From assembly GCA_963769585.1 (NCBI GenBank), contig CAVYMJ010000006.1, positions 124,001-188,000 of the forward strand: a stretch of DNA of 64,000 nucleotides. The letters run 5' to 3'. Below are positions 43,450-50,241 of the stretch, piece by piece. The stretch's first letter is position 1, and each line of letters starts with the position of its first letter. The stretch comes from SSC3 sp963769585. Its GTDB lineage: Bacteria > Actinomycetota > Actinomycetes > Propionibacteriales > Nocardioidaceae. The notes under the pieces are model-generated. The model worked only from the letters and a program-made list of their open reading frames with translations, was not told the origin of the DNA and made no database searches. A program made the position numbers and the translations under genes.

Positions 43450-45051
43450 GTGGAGCCATTTGCGACCGGCCTGTGGGCGGATGCTGTGGAGACGTTCGCT
43501 CGAGCTGACGAGGTCTCGCCCGTCGAGCCGGACGGACTCGTATCGTGGGCACGGTCGCTCTACATGCTCGGCCGCGACGTGGAGTACGTCGCCCTTCTCG
43601 AGCGCGCTCACCATGCCTACCTGGAGACGGGACGGACCGACCGGGCCGCTGGCTGCGCCTGGTGGATCGGGCACAACCTGATGTTCCATGGCGAGGGCGG
43701 CAGGGCAAACGGCTGGTTCGCCCTGGGCAACCGGCTGCTGGACGAGGCCGCGCTCGACTGTGTCGAGCGAGGCTTCCTGCTGGCCCCCGTCTGGCTCCGT
43801 CAGATGGGCTCGGGCGACTGGGCCGCGGGCTACGAGACGGCGGTCGGGGCGGCTCGGATCGGTGAGCGGTTCGGAGACCACGACCTGCTGTGGCTGGCTC
43901 GGGACGAGCAGGCCAGGGCGCTGCTCCAGCTCGACCGGGTGGACGAGGCTCTGAGCCTGGTCGACGAGGTACTCGTGACGGTGGGCTCCGGCGTCGTCTC
44001 GCCGGTGGTCAGCGGCATCGTCTACTGCAACACCATCGCGTTCTGCCGGGACAGCCACCAGCACCGGCACGCTCGCGAGTGGACCGAGGCTCTCACCGCG
44101 TGGTGCGCACGACAGCCGCAGATGGTCGCCCACAACGGACTCTGCCTCGTGCATCGCGCCGAGGTGCTGCAGTCACTGGGTCGATGGTCGGGGGCCATGG
44201 AGGAAGCGCGAACGGCCGCCGAGCGGTTCACCGAAGGAGCGCTCAACGAGATCGCCTGCGGTCAGGCGCACTACCGGCAGGGCGAGATCCATCGCCTGCA
44301 GGGCCGATGGGTCGACGCCGAACGAAGCTACCTCGAGGCCAGCCGCAACGGGCGGGAGCCTCAGCCCGGCCTCGCCCTGGCTCGTCTCAGACAGGGCCGG
44401 CCCGACCTTGCAGCTGCCGCGATCAGGCGGGCAGTGCTCGAGACCGCCCAGCCGTCGGCGCGGGCTGGCCTGCTCCCTGCCTATGTGGAGATCATGGTCG
44501 CGGTCGGGGATGTCGAGGCGGCAGAGGTTGCGTGCCGCGAGCTCGACGGCCTCGCGGAGCTGCATCGCAGTGAGACTCTGCGGGCGATGCTGGACCACGC
44601 CAAGGCGCTCGTGTCGGAGGCGAACGGGGACCATCGTGGCGCTCTGGTGTCGGCGCGTGCCGCCTGGCAGGCATGGCACCTTCTCGACGCGCCATACGAC
44701 GCGGCCCGTGCGAGGGTCGTCGTTGCCCGGGCGTGTCGCGTTCTCGGCGACGACGACTCCGCCCACCTCGAGGACGCCGCCGCCCTCGAGGTGTTCGAAC
44801 AGCTCGGCGCTCGCCCTGATCTGCCAGACAGCACGGGCACTACCGGGGGGCTATCCGAGCGTGAGCTCGAAGTGCTGCGGCTGGTATGCGCGGGTCGCAC
44901 GAACCGCGAGATCGGGTCGCAGCTGGTGATCAGCGAGCGCACAGTCGCTCGTCACCTGCAGAACATCTTCGTCAAGCTGGACGTCGCCACCAGGACGGCC
45001 GCAAGCGCCTTCGCCCATGAGCATGGGTTGGTGCGACCTGGCGCGAATTGA
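43450..45051 (+). CDS. LuxR-family regulator with TPR-like repeats
   Basis: 533 residues from GTG at 43450. Residues 1-460 consist of helical TPR-like repeats (for instance AVETFARADEVSPVEPDGLV, LLERAHHAYLETGRTDRAAG, RLQGRWVDAERSYLEAS). The C-terminal 65 residues are a LuxR/NarL helix-turn-helix: LSERELEVLRLVCAGRTNREIG, then LVISERTVARHLQNIFVKLDVATRTAA. There is no ATPase (Walker) domain, so it is not a full LAL/MalT protein. It stands alone; target genes are not evident, but the small gene at 45163 follows it on the same strand. Confidence 0.85.
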   Translation: MEPFATGLWADAVETFARADEVSPVEPDGLVSWARSLYMLGRDVEYVALLERAHHAYLETGRTDRAAGCAWWIGHNLMFHGEGGRANGWFALGNRLLDEAALDCVERGFLLAPVWLRQMGSGDWAAGYETAVGAARIGERFGDHDLLWLARDEQARALLQLDRVDEALSLVDEVLVTVGSGVVSPVVSGIVYCNTIAFCRDSHQHRHAREWTEALTAWCARQPQMVAHNGLCLVHRAEVLQSLGRWSGAMEEARTAAERFTEGALNEIACGQAHYRQGEIHRLQGRWVDAERSYLEASRNGREPQPGLALARLRQGRPDLAAAAIRRAVLETAQPSARAGLLPAYVEIMVAVGDVEAAEVACRELDGLAELHRSETLRAMLDHAKALVSEANGDHRGALVSARAAWQAWHLLDAPYDAARARVVVARACRVLGDDDSAHLEDAAALEVFEQLGARPDLPDSTGTTGGLSERELEVLRLVCAGRTNREIGSQLVISERTVARHLQNIFVKLDVATRTAASAFAHEHGLVRPGAN

Positions 45052-45162
45052 CCACGCGCCTTTCGAACGAGTTGGTCAGTCAGTCCGATGTGGCGGCCCA
45101 GGTGCCGCTCGTAGCGTCGATGCGACGGCCCGAAAGGCGGGCCCGCAGCCCAGGAGAAGGCC

Positions 45163-45459
45163 ATGTACGTCATCGCTCTGCACGACATCATCAACCCCGA
45201 AGCCGCGTTCCCCAGGGGTCAGGCGCTCCTGACCGGCGAGGGTGCGCCGCCCGCGACCCGGGTGTTGCAGTTCCTCCCCAGCACCGACGGCACCCACGTC
45301 ACCTGCATCTGGGAGACCCCGTCGGTGGGCGCGGTCCAGGAGTACGTCGACCGTGTCCTCGGCGACTCCAGCAACAACGCCTGCTACCCGGTGGACGACG
45401 CTCAGGCGTTCGCCGAGCGTCCACTCGGGTTGCGATCGGCGCCGGCGTTCGCATCCTGA
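45163..45459 (+). CDS. Small hypothetical protein
   Basis: 98 residues, with GGAGAAGG before the ATG at 45163. The fold pattern is ferredoxin-like: MYVIALHDIINPEAAF, then VLQFLPSTDGTHVTCIWETPSVGAVQEYVDRVLGD (positions about 35-70, cited only partly), then ACYPVDD. It resembles DUF4242/SCO4226-like small proteins in layout, but I cannot confirm this. It may be controlled by the LuxR-type regulator just upstream. Confidence 0.6.
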   Translation: MYVIALHDIINPEAAFPRGQALLTGEGAPPATRVLQFLPSTDGTHVTCIWETPSVGAVQEYVDRVLGDSSNNACYPVDDAQAFAERPLGLRSAPAFAS

Positions 45460-45483
45460 CCGCTGGCCCTGTTGGATGGGCGG

Positions 45484-45951
45484 GTGCCCCGCCTCCTGAC
45501 CTCACCGCTCGACGACGAGCTGCTGCTGGGACGCACGCTGCGCGAGCACATCGCCGCGGTCGAGGTGCCGGAGGGTGCGTACGTCGTTCTCGACCCGCTG
45601 TGCCCGCTCGTCCCGGCCGCCTTCGTGGCCGACCTGGTGGAGCGCGTGCGCGCCACGGGCTTGGCGCACGCCGGCGTACGCCCGGTGACCGACACCGTGA
45701 AGACCATGCGGGACGGACTCGTCGGCCAGACAGTCGACCGCGAGGGCCTCGTCCAGCTGGCGGCCCCGGTGGTCCTCCCGCACCCGCAGGAGGTTCCAGA
45801 GACGCTGGCCGACCTGGTTGCGGGCCTGGGCCAGGTCGTCTTCGTCGAAGCGCCTGCGTTGGCAAGGCGGGTCAGAGACGCCTCGGACCTCGTGCTGCTG
45901 GAGGCACTGGCAGCAGGCGCTCCGCCAGCGGTAGGTCCTCGGGGAAGGTGA
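45484..45951 (+). CDS. Degenerate IspD-like protein
   Basis: 155 residues from GTG at 45484. LVPAAFVADLVERVRATG, then VRPVTDTVKTMRDGLVGQTVDREGLVQL, followed by SDLVLLEALAAG, align in order with the C-terminal two thirds of IspD (usual text: PVTDTIK...TVDR..L...). The N-terminal nucleotide-binding loop GGGxGxR is absent and TPQ is replaced by LPHPQ. It faces the true ispD and overlaps its 3' end by 80 bases. It is probably a non-catalytic relative or a subunit; alternatively a relic. Codon bias is good across its length. Confidence 0.6.
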   Translation: MPRLLTSPLDDELLLGRTLREHIAAVEVPEGAYVVLDPLCPLVPAAFVADLVERVRATGLAHAGVRPVTDTVKTMRDGLVGQTVDREGLVQLAAPVVLPHPQEVPETLADLVAGLGQVVFVEAPALARRVRDASDLVLLEALAAGAPPAVGPRGR

Positions 45952-46585
45952 CCTTCAGGTTGGTCGCCGGCGCCTCGACGCCCGCGATGACCACGTCGGT
46001 GTAGCGCTCCAGACAGGATGCAGTGTCGGTCCCCTTGAACCCGTCCCGGTCCGCCGCCCGGTACGCCGCCAGCAGGTCGACGGCCCGGAACGCCTGGGGC
46101 GTCTGTACGCCGACGAGCTCCCCCGGCGAGGTGCCGTCCCGGCGTACCAGCCCGGGGTGGTGACGCACCGGCAGCGCGCCGCCGGTGGCGAACGCCGCCG
46201 CGACCACCGCCTGCCACAGCTCGCTGGAGGCCAGCGGCCGGGCCGCGTCGTGGATCGCCACCACATCGAGCTCGCCGGCATCGATGGCGGGGGCGAGCAC
46301 CTGCAGGGCGTTCCACTCCGAGTCGTGCCGCTGCTCGCCGCCGGCCACGAGCTCCTGGCTGGTCAGGTGCGCGGCGAAGCGGGCCCGATCCTCCGGCCTG
46401 GCCACGACGACCACCCGCTCGACGTACCCCAGCGAGGCGATCGCCTTCAGCGACCACACGAAGACCGGCTCGCCGGCCAGGGGGAGCAGAACCTTGTTGA
46501 CCGCCGCGCCGACGCGCGTCCCCGAACCGCCTCCGAGGAGGACGGCTGCTGTGCGTGGAGGCGAGGCAGGTGGCACGGCGCTCAC
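45872..46585 (-). CDS. ispD: 2-C-methyl-D-erythritol 4-phosphate cytidylyltransferase
   Basis: 237 residues from GTG at 46585 (GTG at 46576 is a good alternative, since TAGCGT upstream would start transcription there). AAVLLGGGSGTRVGAAVNKVLLPL is the CTP-binding loop with the catalytic Arg and Lys, and VAIHDAARPLASSELWQAVV lies near residue 105. The segment LVGVQTPQAFRAVDLLAAY replaces the usual TVDR/TPQ run, and FKGTDTASCLERY and NLKVTFPEDLPLAERLL close the fold. Third step of the MEP isoprenoid pathway. ispF lies 12 kb away at 58547. Confidence 0.9.
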   Translation of the reverse strand: MSAVPPASPPRTAAVLLGGGSGTRVGAAVNKVLLPLAGEPVFVWSLKAIASLGYVERVVVVARPEDRARFAAHLTSQELVAGGEQRHDSEWNALQVLAPAIDAGELDVVAIHDAARPLASSELWQAVVAAAFATGGALPVRHHPGLVRRDGTSPGELVGVQTPQAFRAVDLLAAYRAADRDGFKGTDTASCLERYTDVVIAGVEAPATNLKVTFPEDLPLAERLLPVPPAARGPRRL

Positions 46586-46657
46586 GCTAGCCGCTGCGCG
46601 GGATGTGCGGCCGTGAGGGGATGGTCACCTCACTTGCTCACCGGACGACCCAATGGC

Positions 46658-46689
46658 GAAACCGTTTGGAAACACAGGTTTCCTACCGT
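46658..46689 (+). promoter_or_regulatory. nasA promoter with GAAAC repeats
   Basis: GAAAC at 46658-46662 and 46669-46673 are direct repeats with a 6-base spacer, the arrangement of GlnR a/b half-sites. GGAAAC-ACAG-GTTTCC is also an inverted repeat at 46668-46683. TACCGT at 46684-46689 as -10 puts +1 exactly on the A of the nasA ATG (46696). The string CCTACCGTTC recurs before nirB. Confidence 0.55.
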
Positions 46690-46695
46690 TCACCC

Positions 46696-48732
46696 ATGCC
46701 GGTCTCGACCCAAGGAACCCCGACGCACTGCCCGTACTGCTCCTTGCAGTGCGGGATGCGGCTGTCCGTGTCCCGCGGGAAGGTCGAGGTTCAGCCGTGG
46801 GAGGAGTTCCCGGTCAACAGGGGTGCGATGTGCCGCAAGGGCTGGACCGCAGGTGCCTTGGTCAACGACCGCGAACGCGTCACCACACCCTTGGTCAAGC
46901 AGGACGGCACCTTCCGCCAGGCCAGCTGGGAGGAGGCGCTCGACCTCATCGCGAGCCGCCTTGCTGCGATCCAGCAGGCGCACGGCAAGGATGCGGTGGC
47001 CGTCTTCGGCGGCGGCGGACTGACCAACGAGAAGGCCTATCAGTTGGGGAAGTTCGCCCGCGTCGCGCTGGGTACCAGCCAGATCGACTACAACGGTCGC
47101 TGGTGCATGTCCTCGGCTGCCAGCGCCGGAAACCGCGCGTTCGGCGTCGACCGGGGTCTTCCGTTCCCCCTGGAGGACCTGGCCAGGACCGACGTGCTGG
47201 TGCTCGTCGGGTCCAACCTGGCCGAGACGATGCCACCGGCGGCGAAGTACCTCGACGAGCTGCGCGAGCGAGGCGGCAAGGTCGTGGTGATTGACCCCCG
47301 GACCACTGCAACCGCTGCGCGGGCCGACGTACATCTCCAGCCGGTGCCAGGCACGGATCTCGCGCTGGCGCTCGGGCTGCTGCACGTCGCCGTCGCCGGT
47401 GGGCATGTCGATGAGGAGTACGTGCGGACCCGCACGACCGGCTTCGAGGCCGTCCGCGCCGAGGTCGCGTCGTGGTGGCCCGAGCGGGTCGAGCGGATCT
47501 GTGGTGTCAGCGCGGACGACGTCCGTGCCCTCGGCCGGGTGCTCGGTGAGGCGGCGTCGTTCATCGTGCTCACCGCCCGCGGCGCCGAGCAGCATGCGCA
47601 GGGGTCGGACACGGTGCTCGGCTGGATCAACCTCGCCCTGGCGCTGGGCCAGTGCGGCAGGCCGCACTCGGGCTACGGCTGCCTCACCGGGCAGGGCAAC
47701 GGGCAGGGCGGCCGGGAGCACGGCCAGAAGGCGGACCAGCTCCCCGGCTACCGGATGATCGACGACCCCGCGGCTCGCGCGCACGTCGCCGGCGTCTGGG
47801 GCGTGGACCCGGATTCCCTTCCAGGCAAGGGAAAGTCGGCCTATGAGCTCCTCGCCGCCCTCGGTACGCCCGGTGGCGCGCGGGCGCTGCTGGTCTTCGG
47901 CTCCAACATCGTGGTTTCCGCGCCCAACGCGAACCTCGTCACCGAGCGGCTCGACTCCCTCGACCTGCTGGTCGTGGCCGACTTCGTCCTGAACGAGACC
48001 AGCGCCAGAGCCGACGTGGTCCTGCCCGTCACCCAGTGGGCCGAGGAGACCGGCACCATGACCAACCTCGAAGGCCGCGTCATCCTGCGCACCAAGGCGA
48101 TCGACCCTCCGGACGGCGTACGAAGCGACCTCGACGTGATGGCCGGCCTGGCTGAGCGACTCGGGTCCCCGGTGCCGTTCGGCACCGACGTCGGGGAGAT
48201 CTTCGACGAGCTGCGGCGGGCCTCCAAGGGCGGTCCGGCCGACTACAGCGACATCACCTACGAGCGGATCAGGGACGAGGATGGCGTCTTCTGGGGTGAG
48301 GAGCGGATGTTCCTCCAGCGGTTCGCCCACGCCGACGGCCGGGCCCGCTTCCTGGCCGTGACTCCAAGCGGCGCCGCCGAGCAGCCGGACGACGACTACC
48401 CCGTACACCTGACCACGGGTCGGGTGCTCGCGCAGTACCAGTCCGGGGCGCAGACGCGGCGCATCAGGGAGCTGCCCGACTCCGGCCCGTTCGTGGAGCT
48501 GCATCCGATGCTGGCCTCGCGCCTGGGGATCGTCGACGGTGAGCCGGTGACCGTCACCACGCGCAGGGGCGAGCTCGATGCTCCGGCCCGGCTCTCCTCG
48601 GGGATCCGGGCGGACACGATCTTCGTGCCGTTCCACTGGGTCGGCGCCAACCAGCTCACCAACGACGCCCTGGACCCGGCTTCGAAGATGCCGGAGTTCA
48701 AGGTGTGCGCAGCCCGAGTGAGCCCGGTATGA
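46696..48732 (+). CDS. nasA: Assimilatory nitrate reductase catalytic subunit (molybdopterin oxidoreductase)
   Basis: 678 residues. HCPYCSLQCGMRLSV at the N-terminus plus C-RKG in AMCRKGWTAGAL provides the [4Fe-4S] cysteines. NGRWCMSSAASAGNRAFG carries the Mo-ligand region, VVIDPRTTATAARADVHL and GYGCLTGQGNGQGGREHGQKADQLPG follow, and the C-terminal molydopterin dinucleotide-binding domain has LTTGRVLAQYQSGAQTRR. These are features of NasA/NarB-type cytoplasmic nitrate reductases of the DMSO reductase family. It lacks the C-terminal BFD extension, which is carried by the coupled next protein. ATGA overlap with the FAD oxidoreductase. Confidence 0.87.
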   Translation: MPVSTQGTPTHCPYCSLQCGMRLSVSRGKVEVQPWEEFPVNRGAMCRKGWTAGALVNDRERVTTPLVKQDGTFRQASWEEALDLIASRLAAIQQAHGKDAVAVFGGGGLTNEKAYQLGKFARVALGTSQIDYNGRWCMSSAASAGNRAFGVDRGLPFPLEDLARTDVLVLVGSNLAETMPPAAKYLDELRERGGKVVVIDPRTTATAARADVHLQPVPGTDLALALGLLHVAVAGGHVDEEYVRTRTTGFEAVRAEVASWWPERVERICGVSADDVRALGRVLGEAASFIVLTARGAEQHAQGSDTVLGWINLALALGQCGRPHSGYGCLTGQGNGQGGREHGQKADQLPGYRMIDDPAARAHVAGVWGVDPDSLPGKGKSAYELLAALGTPGGARALLVFGSNIVVSAPNANLVTERLDSLDLLVVADFVLNETSARADVVLPVTQWAEETGTMTNLEGRVILRTKAIDPPDGVRSDLDVMAGLAERLGSPVPFGTDVGEIFDELRRASKGGPADYSDITYERIRDEDGVFWGEERMFLQRFAHADGRARFLAVTPSGAAEQPDDDYPVHLTTGRVLAQYQSGAQTRRIRELPDSGPFVELHPMLASRLGIVDGEPVTVTTRRGELDAPARLSSGIRADTIFVPFHWVGANQLTNDALDPASKMPEFKVCAARVSPV

Positions 48733-50129
48733 GCGAGCCCGGTAAGGCCCGGACAGTCGTGGTCGGAAACGGTATGGCGGCGACCAGGCTGGTCGAGGAG
48801 CTCGTCGCCCAGGGGTACGACGGGCAGGTCACCGTCGTCGGCGAGGAGTCGCACCCGGCGTACAACAGGATCCTGCTCTCCGCGGTCCTCGAAGGCAGCC
48901 ACCCCCTCAGCGAGCTCACGCTGCGACGACCGGCGTTCTACGAGGCCAACGGCATCGAGGTCGTCACCGGCCTGCGGGTGGCCAACATCGACCGCGAGGC
49001 CCGCGAGGTCGTGCTCGACGACCAGCGCACCTTGAGCTACGACAACCTCGTCCTGGCGACAGGGAGCATTCCGACGCTCCCCCCGATCCGGGGACTGGTC
49101 GGTGTCGACGGTCAGCTGCATCCGAAGGTGCACGCCTTCCGGAGCATGGCGGACTGCCTCAGGCTCAGTGCCGCGATCCCGGGCGCGCAGCGAGCCGTCG
49201 TCGTGGGCGCCGGCCTGCTGGGACTGCAGGTCGCCCGTGCACTGGCGATCCGTGGGCTCAAGGTCGAGGTAGTGGAGGGCAACGACCACGTGCTCGCGAA
49301 CAACGTGGGCCACCAGGCCGGTGCGGTCCTGCAGCGCAGCCTGCGCCAGCTGGGAACCGAGGTCTACACGGCGGCTCGCGCCGTACGCCTGACCAACGAC
49401 GGCCTGCGGTTGGACAACGGCTACACGCTGGACACCGACCTGGTCGTCCTCACCGCTGGCGGCCGTCCGTCGACGGCACTGGCCCGGCGCGCCGGGCTGA
49501 TGGTCAGACGTGGTGTCGTCGTGGACTCGCAGCTGCGCTCGGTGCTCGACGCGAACATCTATGCCATCGGTGACTGCGCCGAGCATCGGGGGCGTACGAC
49601 GGGCTTCGTCCCTCCTGCCTGGGAGCAGGCCGGCGTCCTGGCGTCCGTGCTGGCTGGTGCCCCGCGGCAGTACGACGGGTCCCGGATCGTGGCGCGGCTC
49701 CGCGCCACCGGGCTCGACGTGGCCGTAATGGGCGACCCGGAGCACGCCGATGGCGAGACGGTCGAGCTGGCCAACCCGGTCAAGGGCTCCTACCGCAAGG
49801 TCGTGGTCCGCGACGGGGTGGTGCAGGCAGCCGTGCTCATCGGCGACCTCTCCCGGGTCGGCCTGCTCACCCAGCTCTACGACCGCCGGACGGTCCTCGG
49901 CCGCGACGAGCCCGGGATGCTGCTGATGGGGGACCGCCCCGAGGGTGAGAGCTCGACCGCCCTGCCCGACGAGGCCGAGGTCTGCGCCTGCGCGGGGGTC
50001 AGTGCAGGCGCGATCAGAGCTTGTGCGGACTTGGAAACAGCCGTGGCCTCGACGCGCGCCACGACGGGCTGTGGCGGCTGTCGAGACGTGGTGTGCGCCC
50101 TGGTGGGCCTGGCTGAGGTCAGGCAGTGA
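48729..50129 (+). CDS. FAD-dependent oxidoreductase with [2Fe-2S] BFD-like domain
   Basis: 466 residues. The N-terminal FAD loop VVVGNGMAATRLVEEL, the second NAD(P)H Rossmann loop VVVGAGLLGLQVARAL near residue 157, and IYAIGDCAEHRG near 280 mark a nitrite-reductase-like pyridine nucleotide oxidoreductase. The C-terminus has a bacterioferritin-ferredoxin-type cluster: CxC at residues 419/421 and CxxC at 448/451. It starts inside the nasA stop codon and probably delivers electrons from NAD(P)H to nitrate reductase, the role of NasB/NasC proteins. Confidence 0.85.
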   Translation: MSEPGKARTVVVGNGMAATRLVEELVAQGYDGQVTVVGEESHPAYNRILLSAVLEGSHPLSELTLRRPAFYEANGIEVVTGLRVANIDREAREVVLDDQRTLSYDNLVLATGSIPTLPPIRGLVGVDGQLHPKVHAFRSMADCLRLSAAIPGAQRAVVVGAGLLGLQVARALAIRGLKVEVVEGNDHVLANNVGHQAGAVLQRSLRQLGTEVYTAARAVRLTNDGLRLDNGYTLDTDLVVLTAGGRPSTALARRAGLMVRRGVVVDSQLRSVLDANIYAIGDCAEHRGRTTGFVPPAWEQAGVLASVLAGAPRQYDGSRIVARLRATGLDVAVMGDPEHADGETVELANPVKGSYRKVVVRDGVVQAAVLIGDLSRVGLLTQLYDRRTVLGRDEPGMLLMGDRPEGESSTALPDEAEVCACAGVSAGAIRACADLETAVASTRATTGCGGCRDVVCALVGLAEVRQ

Positions 50130-50169
50130 CCTCGGTCACCTAGTCAGGTGAGCAGGGGTTTTCATTCCC

Positions 50170-50212
50170 GAAACATGAGGAAACAAGCCCCGCAACGTGG
50201 GCTGCCTACCGT
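50170..50212 (+). promoter_or_regulatory. nirB promoter with GAAAC repeats
   Basis: GAAAC at 50170-50174 and 50180-50184 (5-base spacer) resemble the pair before nasA. TACCGT at 50207-50212 sits in the same CCTACCGTTC context as the nasA -10 and predicts +1 near 50219, leaving a 23-base leader with the ribosome site GGAAGGA. Confidence 0.5.
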
Positions 50213-50241
50213 TCCTTCAACAGTACGGAAGGACTACTCGG

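Noticed and set aside
46622..46650. Additional GlnR half-sites (GTCAC, CTCAC) upstream of nasA
   Set aside because: Too degenerate to separate from background in this GC-rich sequence.
46690..48636. 648-codon frame antisense to nasA
   Set aside because: nasA has all expected motifs and a promoter; the antisense frame has none.
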